Shown here piece by piece: positions 24,691-33,546 of a stretch of DNA of 58,681 nt. Within the stretch, counting starts at the first letter, position 1. Each line of letters begins with the position of its first letter. The notes beneath the pieces were generated by a model that ran no database searches, was not told where the DNA came from, and saw nothing but the letters and a program-made list of their open reading frames with translations. This DNA is from Mycolicibacterium vaccae NBRC 14118 = CIP 105934 (GTDB lineage Bacteria; Actinomycetota; Actinomycetes; Mycobacteriales; Mycobacteriaceae): NCBI RefSeq assembly GCF_001552715.1, contig NZ_BCRS01000016.1:1-58681 (forward strand). The letters run 5' to 3'. The position numbers and the translations under genes are program-made.

Positions 24691-25712
24691 GACCGGAAGC
24701 GGGCGGCGTCGGCCTGTTTGACGAAAGAGTCGTTGACGATCGTCTGCAGCGCGTCGTCGACCTGCTCTCGGCTCTGTACGTCGCCGAGGTCGACGAAGAT
24801 CGGGGCGATCTTCTCGAGCACCGCCAGCTGTGCGTCGCCGGGAACCTGATTCACGTCGAGGTTCGACCGCTCGTTGATCACCTTCTGCGCGACGGGCAGC
24901 TCGATGCCCGCGGCATCGGCAAGGATCTGCGCTGTCTCGTCAGGGTTCTCGGCCGCCCACACCGCGGCGGCGGCGTAGGCGTCCACGACGAGCTGGGCGA
25001 GCTCGGGCTTCTCATTCAGGAAGTCCTCGCGCGCGTTGAGGAAGCCATAGCTGTTGAAGTCGACGTCGCGGTAGAACAGCGTGGCGCCGTTCTGTTCGGC
25101 GCCGGCCATGATCGGGTCCAGTCCGGCCCACGCGTCGACCGATCCGTTCTGCAGCGCGGCCCAGCCGTCGGCGTGCTGCAGATTCTGGACCGTGACGTCG
25201 GCGGCGGACAGTCCGTTCGCTTCCAGCGCCTGCAGCAGGAAGAAGTAGGGGTCGGTGCCCTTGGTGGCGGCTACGTTCCTGCCCCTCAATTGCGCGACGT
25301 CGGTGATGTCACTCCCGGCAGGCGCGACGAGTGCGGCCCACTCCGGCTGCGAGTAGATTGCGATGACCTGGATGGGGGAGCCGTTCGAACGCGCGAGCAG
25401 CGCCGCCGATCCCGCCGTCGAACCGACGTCGATGGCACCGGCACGCAGGGCCTCGTTGGCCTTGTTCGAGCCGGCCGACTGCACCCAGTTGACCTCGACC
25501 CCTTGGGCTTCCAGCCACCGCTGGTCCTTGATGATCAGGCTCAACGGGTTGTAGGTGGCGAAGTCGATGTCGAGCACCTGGCCGTCGACAGTGCCAGTTC
25601 CGTCGGCGGTTTCGCCGCTGCTCGCATTCTCCCCGGAGACGCATGCGCTCAGAATCAGCGCGACGGCGGCGAGTAACGCGACGAGCGACGCCCGGGGTGC
25701 TGGGGTTCTCAT
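24687..25712 (-). CDS. Lipoprotein substrate-binding protein of the sulfonate/nitrate/taurine ABC importer
   Basis: A 341-residue lipoprotein. The signal peptide ends in the lipobox LILSAC with the acylated cysteine at residue 24. The mature part is an NMT1/SsuA-like type II fold: SLIIKDQRWLEAQGVEV, EALRAGAIDVGSTAGSAALLA and GRNVAATKGTDPYFFLLQAL are the usual blocks. It captures the ligand outside the membrane and delivers it to the permease encoded next. It overlaps the ATPase gene upstream (25709-25712) and the permease downstream. Substrate assignment among sulfonates, taurine and related anions is open. Confidence 0.85.
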   Translation of the reverse strand: MRTPAPRASLVALLAAVALILSACVSGENASSGETADGTGTVDGQVLDIDFATYNPLSLIIKDQRWLEAQGVEVNWVQSAGSNKANEALRAGAIDVGSTAGSAALLARSNGSPIQVIAIYSQPEWAALVAPAGSDITDVAQLRGRNVAATKGTDPYFFLLQALEANGLSAADVTVQNLQHADGWAALQNGSVDAWAGLDPIMAGAEQNGATLFYRDVDFNSYGFLNAREDFLNEKPELAQLVVDAYAAAAVWAAENPDETAQILADAAGIELPVAQKVINERSNLDVNQVPGDAQLAVLEKIAPIFVDLGDVQSREQVDDALQTIVNDSFVKQADAARFRS

Positions 25713-26506
25713 ACTCGGGTTTCCTGTTCGGTGCGTCGGGCGGGGTGGTGGCGATCCACCCCGAGGCCGTCGAGCAGACGGCCGCGGAGTTCGGCGAGCT
25801 CAGCCGATCCGCGGTCACGCGGCCGACGTCCAGGCACGGTGACGGTCTGACGGATGGAGGCCCCGGCCGTGCCGTCCTCAACGCCCAGCAGGATGACGCG
25901 GTCAGCCAGCTGCAGTGCCTCGTCCACGTCGTGGGTGACCAGCAGCACCGTCGCAGGAGCGGCCGCGAGCACCTCGAGCAGCAGGTCCTGCATCTTCAAG
26001 CGGGTCAGAGCGTCGAGTGCGCCGAACGGCTCGTCGAGCAACAGCACGCGAGGACTGCGGGCCAGTGCCCGGGCCAGCGACGCGCGTTGTGCCATGCCGC
26101 CGGACACTTCACGGGGCCGGTGGTCGGCGAACTCGGTCAGGCCGACGAGGTCGAGCAGGCGCGCGACGGTGGTGCGAGCGGCGGCGGCCGGCGTGTGCCG
26201 GGGCAGGCCGAGCGCGACGTTCTGGGCGATCGTGCGCCACGGCAGCAGGCGTGGTTCCTGGAACGCGACGGCGCAGCGCGGATCGTAAGGGCCGACCGGA
26301 ATTCCGTCGATGTGCACGGTGCCGGCAGTGGCGGTGTCGAGTCCGGCGACGACGCGTAGCAGGGTGGATTTGCCGCAGCCGCTGGCGCCCAGGATCGCGA
26401 CGATCTCGCGCGGATCGACATCGAGGTCGAGGTCACGCAGCACCGGTCGTGAGACACCTCTGGCCGTAAATGAGCGCCCGAGGCCGGCGATACCGATCGC
26501 AGACAT
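25709..26506 (-). CDS. ABC importer ATPase (SsuB/TauB type)
   Basis: A 265-residue ABC ATPase. Walker A is GASGCGKST (about residues 40-48), the Q loop is VAFQEPRLLPW, the signature is VSGGMAQRASLARAL, Walker B is RVLLLDEPFGALD and the switch His is in LLVTHDVDEAL. It is the first gene of the importer operon with ATG at 26506. The LPW segment after the Q loop is typical of nitrate/sulfonate/taurine systems. No regulator gene is adjacent, and I see no clear operator upstream. Confidence 0.9.
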   Translation of the reverse strand: MSAIGIAGLGRSFTARGVSRPVLRDLDLDVDPREIVAILGASGCGKSTLLRVVAGLDTATAGTVHIDGIPVGPYDPRCAVAFQEPRLLPWRTIAQNVALGLPRHTPAAAARTTVARLLDLVGLTEFADHRPREVSGGMAQRASLARALARSPRVLLLDEPFGALDALTRLKMQDLLLEVLAAAPATVLLVTHDVDEALQLADRVILLGVEDGTAGASIRQTVTVPGRRPRDRGSAELAELRGRLLDGLGVDRHHPARRTEQETRV

Positions 26507-26644
26507 ACGCGGACTCCAGCCAGACGGTGATGGTGCCGGGAACTCCGACGCCGACCTGGATGGTGGCCGACGGCCGACACGTCGTCACCGGTTATGCCCA
26601 CGATGGTTTGAAAGGTTCCCCCGAAGGGTTCTCAGCCTTCTGGG

Positions 26645-26770
26645 CTAGTCGGAGGGCTTGTCGACCTCGTCCTCGGGCAGGGGTAGGGCCTCCGCGCCGG
26701 GGGTCGCGGGCGCGAGCACATCGGACTCTTCGACCGACTCGGACGTTACGTTTTCTTCCGCAGATGTCAT
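26645..26770 (-). CDS. Small acidic protein, unknown
   Basis: A 41-residue open frame from ATG 26770 to TAG at 26645-26647. The product is strongly acidic (TSAEENVTSESVEESD near the start, LPEDEVDK near the end), without cysteines or membrane segments. The ribosome site is weak. It fills the otherwise empty 329-bp gap between the ABC ATPase and the next gene. Its codon choice is like its neighbours, but an accidental frame remains possible. Confidence 0.35.
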   Translation of the reverse strand: MTSAEENVTSESVEESDVLAPATPGAEALPLPEDEVDKPSD

Positions 26771-26835
26771 GGCGGCTCACATACCCGTACCTGCTCGCCG
26801 GTAATCACGCCGGCGTCCGGGCGCACGGGAGGTGA

Positions 26836-27306
26836 TCAGCCGAGCCGGACCGGCGTGCGGGGACGCGCACAGCTGACCAGGACCGGCTGGGGGACCTCGG
26901 CGGCATGCCGCTGCCGGCGCTCGTCACGCTGGATCCGACGCTGCAGTGTGCGCTCATCGCGTGCGGACACCGAACGGTTCAACGCGGCCAGCATGTCGAG
27001 CTGTTGCCAGCTCAGGCCGTCGAGGTCGCCGTCGCTGTCGTGGGTGGCCACGACGACGCTGCCGCGCAGCAGCGGGACGGTCTTGGCGGTGAAATCGGTG
27101 GTCGCCATCAGCAATTCGGTGGCGAACTGGTTGGTGCGGCGTTGGCAGCCGCGGGCGGACGGGCTGAACCAGAAGTCGAACTGGTTGTCAGCGCTGGTCA
27201 GGCACTGCAGACCCTGGTCTTGGACAAGCTTGGAGATATCGGCGTTGGTGTAGGCACGGGTCTCATACACGGCGCCGCTGGCGGTGAAGTACAGGACGGT
27301 ATTCAT
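26836..27306 (-). CDS. Hypothetical protein with C-terminal basic region
   Basis: A 156-residue protein I do not recognise. Residues 1-100 are mixed alpha/beta with NTVLYFTASGAVYETRAYTN at the start, a lone Cys in LQCLTSADN, and SWQQLDMLAALNRSVS. Residues 110-135 are strongly basic (RTLQRRIQRDERRQRH). It has no signal peptide. It is divergent from the LLM oxidoreductase over a 148-bp AT-richer gap that contains repeated TGTGACTG motifs. The N-terminus could suit a small nucleic-acid or partner-binding domain, but no function is assigned. Confidence 0.6.
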   Translation of the reverse strand: MNTVLYFTASGAVYETRAYTNADISKLVQDQGLQCLTSADNQFDFWFSPSARGCQRRTNQFATELLMATTDFTAKTVPLLRGSVVVATHDSDGDLDGLSWQQLDMLAALNRSVSARDERTLQRRIQRDERRQRHAAEVPQPVLVSCARPRTPVRLG

Positions 27307-27454
27307 AGCGATAGCCCATTCTTTTCTTTCTCTGCTGTTACGGAGAGCGCTGACGTCACGGCGCTGTGACTGAAGTTACCCATGTGACTGTTGGGGCAAA
27401 CTTCGATATCGATATGGCCACGACGGGTTTGGGCAGCGGGGCTAACCTCGGGGA

Positions 27455-28294
27455 GTGGCGCAATTGAGATTCGGGATCTCGACCTTCGTCAACGACGACA
27501 CGATCGACACGGTGTCCCTGGCGCGGGCGATCGAGGAGCGCGGGTTCACGTCCCTGGCCGTCGCCGAGCACACGCACATCCCGGCAAGCCGGGAATCGCC
27601 GTACCCGATGGGCGGCGAACTCCCGTCGATCTACTACCGCACGCTCGATCCCTTCGTGACCCTGGCTGCCGCGGCCGCGGTCACCTCCACCATCGAACTG
27701 GTCACCGGGATCGCGCTGCTGATCCAGCGGGATCCGATCATCACCGCGAAGGAAACCGCCAGCGTCGACGTGATCTCCCACGGCCGCTTCGTGTTCGGCG
27801 TGGGAGCCGGCTGGAACATCGAGGAGTTGCGCCACCACGGCACCGACCCGAAGACCCGGGGCGCGCTGCTCGACGAACGCATCGAGGCGATCAAAGAGCT
27901 GTGGACAGAGGAGCCGGCCGAATACCACGGCAAATACGTCGATTTCGGCCCGTCCTACCTACGGCCCAAGCCGGTGCGCAAGCCGCATCCGCCCATCCTG
28001 ATCGGCGGCGACTCCGATGCCACCGTCAAGCGGATCATCCGGCACGAGGCCGGCTGGATCGCCAACCCACTGCCCGTCGAACGCCTGAAACGGCGCGTCG
28101 ACCAGCTGCGCGCCGGTGCCGGGCACGAGGTGCCGCTGTCGACGTTCGGCACCCCGGCCAAGCCCGAATACTGGCATGCCGTCGCGGAATTGGGGTTCAG
28201 CGAGCTCCGGCTGCTGCTGCCGACCAAGTCGCTCGATGATTCTCTGCGGCTGCTCGACGACTACGCCGAACAGGTGGCAAGCTACCGCGGCTGA
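27455..28294 (+). CDS. F420-dependent LLM-class oxidoreductase
   Basis: A 279-residue TIM-barrel enzyme of the luciferase-like monooxygenase family, F420 branch. LRFGISTFVNDDTID starts strand 1, SLAVAEHTHIPAS is strand 2, ELVTGIALLIQRDPIITAKETASVD and FVFGVGAGWN are the cofactor-facing blocks, and HPPILIGGDSD comes late in the barrel. F420 use is inferred from the family in mycobacteria. The GTG start at 27455 precedes AQLRFG. It stands alone, divergent from a hypothetical gene. Substrate unknown. Confidence 0.85.
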   Translation: MAQLRFGISTFVNDDTIDTVSLARAIEERGFTSLAVAEHTHIPASRESPYPMGGELPSIYYRTLDPFVTLAAAAAVTSTIELVTGIALLIQRDPIITAKETASVDVISHGRFVFGVGAGWNIEELRHHGTDPKTRGALLDERIEAIKELWTEEPAEYHGKYVDFGPSYLRPKPVRKPHPPILIGGDSDATVKRIIRHEAGWIANPLPVERLKRRVDQLRAGAGHEVPLSTFGTPAKPEYWHAVAELGFSELRLLLPTKSLDDSLRLLDDYAEQVASYRG

Positions 28295-28408
28295 GACGCC
28301 GACGTCATGCCATGGCGTCGGCCATGATTCGTGCAGACCATCAGCAGGGTGGCGAGGATATGCGCCTGACCGGCGCTTATATAGCGAATCTGAGGGGCGC
28401 GGGACTCG

Positions 28409-28552
28409 TCAGTGGCCGGTCTTCTCGTAACGCTGCGCGACGGCGACGAGTTCGTCACGGACCGCCGAATGGGGCATGGTCGCAATCCGCGCGTAGAGAC
28501 GCCGGCGATCACGAGCGATCTGGCGAGAGGCACGGTACTGCGCGAAAGACAT
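28409..28552 (-). CDS. Small conserved-type basic protein
   Basis: A 47-residue product starting MSFAQYRASRQIARDRR and ending VAQRYEKTGH. ATG 28552 is preceded by AGGAGC with a 6-base spacer, which is better than longer in-frame starts up to 28618. The sequence is an amphipathic, Arg-rich helix with no metal or membrane motif. It looks like the short helical proteins seen in many mycobacterial genomes, of unknown role. CGTGTT-ACA-AACACG, a palindrome at 28627-28641, lies upstream. Confidence 0.55.
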   Translation of the reverse strand: MSFAQYRASRQIARDRRRLYARIATMPHSAVRDELVAVAQRYEKTGH

Positions 28553-28626
28553 GACGAAGCTCCTGATTCTGGAAAGTTGACGTCCGGCAACGAGGATCGC
28601 CCGTCGGCCGGACTCCATCCATGGTC

Positions 28627-28641
28627 CGTGTTACAAACACG
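28627..28641. promoter_or_regulatory. Short palindrome upstream of the 47-residue protein gene
   Basis: CGTGTT-ACA-AACACG has perfect 6-bp arms and lies 75 bp before the ATG at 28552 in the gap after the helicase stop. It may be an operator or promoter element; no regulator is adjacent. Confidence 0.3.
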
Positions 28642-28685
28642 TAAATCAACCGGCTGACCTGTGATTTCAGGTACAGAGACGGCCA

Positions 28686-31208
28686 TCACAGCCGGCCGGC
28701 GTCCACCATCCGCACCACCGCCGCGCCCTCCTCGTCGGAGGCGTGCAGATCCACCTCGACCTCGAAACCCCAATCGTGGTCGCCCGCGGGGTCGTCGAGG
28801 ATCTGCCGGACCCGCCACACGTCAGGCTGCCGGTCGAAGATCAGCAGCGCAGGACCACGCGCGTCGGCGCCGGTGCCGACGCCGTCGTGCTCGGCGAAGT
28901 ACTCGTCCCCGATGTCCTGCCAGCGCCCCGCGGTCCAGCCTGCCCCGCCGTCGAGCGCCCCGAGTTCGTCCCACCGCTCCCGGGCGAACAACTCCACCCG
29001 GCGGAACAACGCGTTGCGGACCATCGCGGTGAACGCCCGCGCGTTGCCCGTCAACGGACGCGGGCGGGCGGGTACCGCCGCCACCGGCCGGTCGTGCGGC
29101 TGGTCCGGGCTGGTGAGCTGTTCCCACTCATCGAGCAGGCTCGAATCCACCTGTCGGACAAGCTCGCCGAGCCATTCGACGATGTCGGTCAGCTCCTCGG
29201 TCCTGGCCGCGGCGGGCACCCCCGAACGCAACGCCTTGAACGCGTCGGACAGATACCGCAGCACCGCCCCCTCCACGCGCGTGAGCCCGTAGACGCTGAC
29301 GTACTCGCGGAAGGTGAAGGCGCCCTCCCACATCTCCCGCGCGACCGACTTCGGCGCGAGCCTGCCGTCGGCCGCCCACGGATTGCTCTGCAGGTACACC
29401 TCGAACGCGTGCTCGAGCAGCTCGGCCAGCGGTTTCGGGTAGGTGACGTCGTCGAGCAGCTCGATCCGCTCGTCGTACTCGATCCCGTCGGCCTTCATCT
29501 GCGCGACGGCCTCGCCCCTGGCCTTGTTCAGCTGGGCGGCCAGGATCTGGCGGGGATCCTCCAACGTCGCCTCGATCACCGAGAGCACATCCAGCGCATA
29601 GGTTTCCGACTCGGTGTCGAGCAGACCGATCGCGGCGAGCGCGAACGTCGACAGCGGCTGGTTCAGCGCGAAGTCGGGCGGCAGATCCACGGTCAGCCGG
29701 TAGCGCCGCCCGTCCGGCTCCGGTTCGGGAAGCCGTTCGATCACCCCGGCCTGCAACAGCGACCGCGCGATGCCGACGGCCTCCCGGATCAGGCGCAGCT
29801 GCCGCTTACGCGGCTCGTGGTTGTCCGTGAGCAGCCGGCGCATCGCCTCGAACGGATTACCGGGTCGGTCGACGACGTCGAGGATCATCGCGGTCGACAC
29901 CCGCATGTTGCTGGTCAGCGGCTCCGGCGCGGCGTCGACCAACCGCGTCATCGTCGCCTCGCTCCACGGCACCATGCCCTCGGGAACCTTGCGGCGCACC
30001 AGTTTCCGCCGCTTCTTCGGGTCGTCGCCGACCTTGGCGAACTGCTTGAGGTTCTCCACCTCGTGGTCGGGCGCCTGCACGACGACCGTACCGGCGGTGT
30101 CGAACCCGGCCCGCCCGGCCCGGCCCGCGATCTGATGGAACTCGCGGGCATTGAGCAGTCGGGTGCGGGTGCCGTCGTACTTCGACAGCGCCGAGAACAC
30201 CACGGTGCGGATCGGCACATTGATACCGACACCGAGCGTGTCGGTGCCGCAGATGACCTTGAGCAGACCGGCCTGCGCCAGCTGCTCGACCAGCCTGCGG
30301 TACTTGGGCAGCATGCCCGCGTGGTGCACCCCGATGCCGTGCCGGACGAGCCGCGACAGCGTGGACCCGAAGGCGGTGGAGAAGCGGAACGCGCCGATGT
30401 GCTCGGCGATCGCGGCCTTCTCCGCCTTGGTGCTGACGTTCACGCTCATCAGCGCCTGTGCCCGCTCCAGCGCCGAGGCCTGGGTGAAGTGCACGACGTA
30501 GACCGGCGCCTGCTTGGTGTCGACGAGCTCCTGGATCGTCTCGTGCATCGGCGTGGTCGCGTAGGAGAAGTACAGCGGAACCGGCCGCTCGGCGCCGGCG
30601 ACCAGCGCGGTCGCCCTGCCGGTCCGGCGGGTCAGGTCCTCGCGCAGGAAGGTGACGTCGCCGAGGGTGGCCGACATCAGCAGGAACTGGGCGTGCGGCA
30701 GCTCGAGCAGCGGCACCTGCCAGGCCCAGCCGCGGTCGGGGTCACCGTAGAAGTGGAACTCGTCCATCACCACCAGGCCGATGTCGGCCTCGCTGCCCTC
30801 GCGCAGCGCCACGTTGGCGAGGATCTCGGCGGTGCACGCGATGATCGGTGCGTCGGCGTTGACCGAGGCGTCGCCGGTGAGCATGCCGACGTTGTCCGCG
30901 CCGAACACCTCGCACAGCGCGAAGAACTTCTCGCTGACCAGCGCCTTGATCGGGGCGGTGTAGAAACTGGTGCGGTCCGCGGCCAGCGCGGCGAAGACGG
31001 CGCCCGTGGCCACCAGCGACTTTCCGGACCCGGTGGGGGTGGCCAGGATGACGTTGGCGCCGCTGACCAACTCGATCAGCGCCTCTTCCTGGGCGGGGTA
31101 CAGGGTGGTGCCGTTGGCTTCGGCCCACGCGGCGAACGTGGCGAACAGCTCGTCGGCGTCGTCCCCGACGGCACGCAGAGCGGACAGGTTTTCGATCAGC
31201 GCGGACAT
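28686..31208 (-). CDS. DEAD/DEAH-box (Ski2-like) helicase with DUF3516
   Basis: An 840-residue superfamily 2 helicase. Motif I is ATPTGSGKS (about residues 56-64), motif II VMDEFHFYG, motif III LMSATLGD, the late helicase motifs include HHAGMLPKYRR and TDTLGVGINVP, and motif VI is HQIAGRAGRAG. The C-terminal half (about 400-840) matches the actinobacterial DUF3516 region, including KAMxFR-like and basic segments. It is expected to unwind RNA or DNA with ATP; the biological target is not known. It is divergent from an acyltransferase gene 53 bp away. Confidence 0.85.
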   Translation of the reverse strand: MSALIENLSALRAVGDDADELFATFAAWAEANGTTLYPAQEEALIELVSGANVILATPTGSGKSLVATGAVFAALAADRTSFYTAPIKALVSEKFFALCEVFGADNVGMLTGDASVNADAPIIACTAEILANVALREGSEADIGLVVMDEFHFYGDPDRGWAWQVPLLELPHAQFLLMSATLGDVTFLREDLTRRTGRATALVAGAERPVPLYFSYATTPMHETIQELVDTKQAPVYVVHFTQASALERAQALMSVNVSTKAEKAAIAEHIGAFRFSTAFGSTLSRLVRHGIGVHHAGMLPKYRRLVEQLAQAGLLKVICGTDTLGVGINVPIRTVVFSALSKYDGTRTRLLNAREFHQIAGRAGRAGFDTAGTVVVQAPDHEVENLKQFAKVGDDPKKRRKLVRRKVPEGMVPWSEATMTRLVDAAPEPLTSNMRVSTAMILDVVDRPGNPFEAMRRLLTDNHEPRKRQLRLIREAVGIARSLLQAGVIERLPEPEPDGRRYRLTVDLPPDFALNQPLSTFALAAIGLLDTESETYALDVLSVIEATLEDPRQILAAQLNKARGEAVAQMKADGIEYDERIELLDDVTYPKPLAELLEHAFEVYLQSNPWAADGRLAPKSVAREMWEGAFTFREYVSVYGLTRVEGAVLRYLSDAFKALRSGVPAAARTEELTDIVEWLGELVRQVDSSLLDEWEQLTSPDQPHDRPVAAVPARPRPLTGNARAFTAMVRNALFRRVELFARERWDELGALDGGAGWTAGRWQDIGDEYFAEHDGVGTGADARGPALLIFDRQPDVWRVRQILDDPAGDHDWGFEVEVDLHASDEEGAAVVRMVDAGRL

Positions 31209-31261
31209 CGGGGTCCAGCCTGCCAGGTTTGCCGACGGCCGCCGCCGTCAATAGCCCTTCC

Positions 31262-32107
31262 ATGGCGGGGTTCGGTGATGTCCTCGAGTGGGTCAAGACG
31301 GAAGTCGCCGGTCGTGTGCCCAAGGCCGACCTCGACCAGCGCGACGCCGACTACATCCGCGAGCAACTGCCCGGGCTGTGGTTGCTCGCGTCGCTCTACT
31401 TCCGCGCCGACGTCCGCGGGCTCGACCGCATCCCCGCCGATGGACCGGTGCTGCTGGTCGGCAACCACAGCGGCGGAAACCTGCCGCCCGACACCTTCGT
31501 GTTCACCCTGGCGTTCTGTTCGTACTTCGGGGTGGAGCGGCCCTTCTTCCAGTTGGCGCACAACCTGGTCGTGTCCATGCCGGGGCTCGGCTCGCTACGC
31601 AAGTTCGGCACCGTCGCGGCCAACCACGACAACGCGACGCTGGCGCTGAAGTCCGGTGGCGCACTGCTCGTCTATCCGGGCGGCGATTACGAGGTCTTCC
31701 GGCCGTCCTGGAAGCGCCACGAGGTCGACTTCGGCGGTCGCAAAGGTTATGTGAAGCTCGCCCGCGACGCCGGTGTGCCCATCGTCCCGATCGCCAGTGT
31801 CGGCGGCCAGGAGGCGGCGCTGTTCCTCGATCGGGGGCAGTGGCTGGCCAGCCTGCTCAGAGTCGACAGGATCGCGCGGCTCAAGAGCGTCCCGATCCTG
31901 CTGGCGCCGCCGTGGGGAATCGCCGTCAGCGACATGGTTCCGCGGCTGCCGCTGCCGACGAAGATCACCATCGAGGTCCAGGACCCCATCGCCGCGGAGG
32001 ACATCGCCGCCGGCGACGACGACACCATCCACGCCAGGGTCGAAGGCGCGCTGCAGTCGGCAGTGGACCGGTTGGCCGCGCAGCGCCGGTTCCCGGTGAT
32101 CGGTTAG
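31262..32107 (+). CDS. Lysophospholipid (1-acylglycerol-phosphate) acyltransferase family protein
   Basis: A 281-residue PlsC-type acyltransferase. NHSGGNLPPD (about residue 72) is the catalytic HxxxxD-type motif with an insertion pattern typical of this branch, and LLVYPGGDYEVFRP is the phosphate-binding block. ATG 31262 is chosen; a TTG 33 bases earlier is also open. The N-terminus has one hydrophobic stretch near residue 35-50. It likely acylates a lipid at the membrane face. An SRPBCC gene follows after 9 bp, so the two may be co-transcribed. Acyl chain and acceptor are not readable. Confidence 0.8.
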   Translation: MAGFGDVLEWVKTEVAGRVPKADLDQRDADYIREQLPGLWLLASLYFRADVRGLDRIPADGPVLLVGNHSGGNLPPDTFVFTLAFCSYFGVERPFFQLAHNLVVSMPGLGSLRKFGTVAANHDNATLALKSGGALLVYPGGDYEVFRPSWKRHEVDFGGRKGYVKLARDAGVPIVPIASVGGQEAALFLDRGQWLASLLRVDRIARLKSVPILLAPPWGIAVSDMVPRLPLPTKITIEVQDPIAAEDIAAGDDDTIHARVEGALQSAVDRLAAQRRFPVIG

Positions 32108-32116
32108 GGGCGGGCG

Positions 32117-32551
32117 ATGCGGCTTTCGCGAAGCGTGATCATCGACGTCGACCCGCACATCGTGTGGAAGCACGTCAGCGACCCCGGCTGCTACCCGGAG
32201 TTCATGGCGAGCCTGGAACGGTGGGAGATCGTCACCGAGGGTCCGGTCGGTGTGGGGTCGCGGTACACCGTGCACTGGAAGGTGGGCTCCGTCCCGATCG
32301 GCGGCGTGGTCGAGGTGACCGAGTTCGACGAGGCCCGCGACCTCGCTTTCATCGGCATCACCGGCGTCGGGTTGCGCGGTCGGTTCCGGCTGCGGGCGAA
32401 CGGCGCCGGACACACCAAGGTGACGTTCCGGCTGTCCTACGAGGCGCCCGGGGGACTGCTGGGCCTGATCGCCGACCGGGTGGCCTCCCGCCAGGTCGGC
32501 CGCATCATGGACCGGACCGTCAAGAACCTCAAAGCCCTTGCCGAGAGCTGA
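32117..32551 (+). CDS. SRPBCC / polyketide cyclase-like lipid-binding protein
   Basis: A 144-residue START-like protein. SVIIDVDPHIVWKHVSDPGCYPEF opens the fold, and the following beta strands (VGVGSRYTVHWKVGSVPIGG, GRFRLRANGAGHTKVTFRLSYEAPGG) form the hydrophobic cavity; a long C-terminal helix ends MDRTVKNLKALAE. Such proteins bind or transfer lipids and aromatic ligands. It is 9 bp behind the acyltransferase gene, which suggests a lipid-linked role. A hairpin terminator follows. Confidence 0.75.
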   Translation: MRLSRSVIIDVDPHIVWKHVSDPGCYPEFMASLERWEIVTEGPVGVGSRYTVHWKVGSVPIGGVVEVTEFDEARDLAFIGITGVGLRGRFRLRANGAGHTKVTFRLSYEAPGGLLGLIADRVASRQVGRIMDRTVKNLKALAES

Positions 32552-32584
32552 CTTTCACCGGCACGGCCGGTCTGGCGGCGAATC

Positions 32585-32635
32585 TGCGTAACGAGGCGGC
32601 GATTTTCGCCCTCGAATTCGCCGTGTGGTTACGCA
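32585..32635. terminator. Nested hairpin between convergent genes
   Basis: TGCGTAAC (32585-32592) pairs perfectly with GTTACGCA (32628-32635), and inside it GGCGA-TTT-TCGCC forms a second stem. The structure occupies the 100-bp gap between the SRPBCC and thioesterase genes and probably ends transcription from both sides. Confidence 0.6.
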
Positions 32636-32651
32636 ACCGGCGCAGCGGACG

Positions 32652-33473
32652 TCACTGCCGCGGGGCCGGGAAGTACATCTCCTGACGCACGGTGCACACC
32701 AGTTCGCCGGTGCGGTTGAACATCGTCCCGCCGGCCAGGGCGATGGTGTCGGCGCTGCTGGGGGAGCTCTGCTCGTAGAGCAGCCAGTCCGACAGATCGG
32801 CCGGGGCGTGGAACCACACCGAATGGTCACGCTGGGCCGACAGCGTGGCACCGCCGCGCGCGGCGTAGGCCGGTTCGGTCAGGGTCACCGCGGACAGATA
32901 GGCCACCAGCGCCGACGTCAGCACCGGGTCGTCGGGGACGGCGCCGCCGGGCCGCCACCAGATCCGTGCCCGGGCCGGGGGAGCGGTGTCCGCGTCGACG
33001 ATGCGCCGCTCGAACCAGCGCAGACTCGCCCACATCCCCTCGGTCACCTCCGGAGACTCGGCGAAATGCGGAGCCACCACCGGAAGCGACTCCGGTTGCG
33101 GCACCTGCGGACACGTCGGCTGATACGTCACCCCGCCCGAGGTTGGGGACTTGAACGACGACATCGCCTCCAGCAGGATCTCCTCGCCCTGGCGGGCGGT
33201 GACCCGCCGCGCCGAGAACGTCCGGCCCTGCTGCAGCTCGGCCACATCGAACGTGACCGGCAGCCGCGCGTCGCCGGGCCGCAGAAAGTAGGTGTGCACG
33301 CTGTGCGGGGCCCGGTCGGGCGCGGTCAGGCTCGCCGCCAGCAGTGCCTGCGCGGAAATGTGGCCGCCCAGAATGTGATTGGCCGGCGCCGGCAGTTGCC
33401 GGCCGACGAACGTCGCCGGGCCGGCCTGGTCGAGCTGCATGGAGGCGAGCACATCGCCCAACGAAGAGGACAC
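32652..33473 (-). CDS. tesB: Acyl-CoA thioesterase II (TesB-like)
   Basis: A 273-residue double-hotdog thioesterase. The first hotdog runs from PATFVGRQLP to about residue 110 with GGHISAQALLAAS and HSVHTYFLRPGD, the second from about 150, ending HSVWFHAPADLSDWLLYEQSSPSS. The catalytic Asp/Gln/Thr network common to TesB is in line with the QRDHSVWFH and SADTIALA regions. It hydrolyses acyl-CoA to free fatty acid. The start is GTG 33473. It is a stand-alone gene between two unrelated neighbours. Confidence 0.85.
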   Translation of the reverse strand: MSSSLGDVLASMQLDQAGPATFVGRQLPAPANHILGGHISAQALLAASLTAPDRAPHSVHTYFLRPGDARLPVTFDVAELQQGRTFSARRVTARQGEEILLEAMSSFKSPTSGGVTYQPTCPQVPQPESLPVVAPHFAESPEVTEGMWASLRWFERRIVDADTAPPARARIWWRPGGAVPDDPVLTSALVAYLSAVTLTEPAYAARGGATLSAQRDHSVWFHAPADLSDWLLYEQSSPSSADTIALAGGTMFNRTGELVCTVRQEMYFPAPRQ

Positions 33474-33546
33474 GCAGGTATCTTGCCTAACGACGCCTTC
33501 GGACTCCTCATCGCGGCTCGTGCCTCGCCGCTTGATCGTCGTCCGA

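Noticed and set aside
28743..31649. 968-codon open frame antisense to the DUF3516 helicase
   Set aside because: The opposite strand has full helicase motifs; the antisense product is Arg/Gln-rich low complexity.
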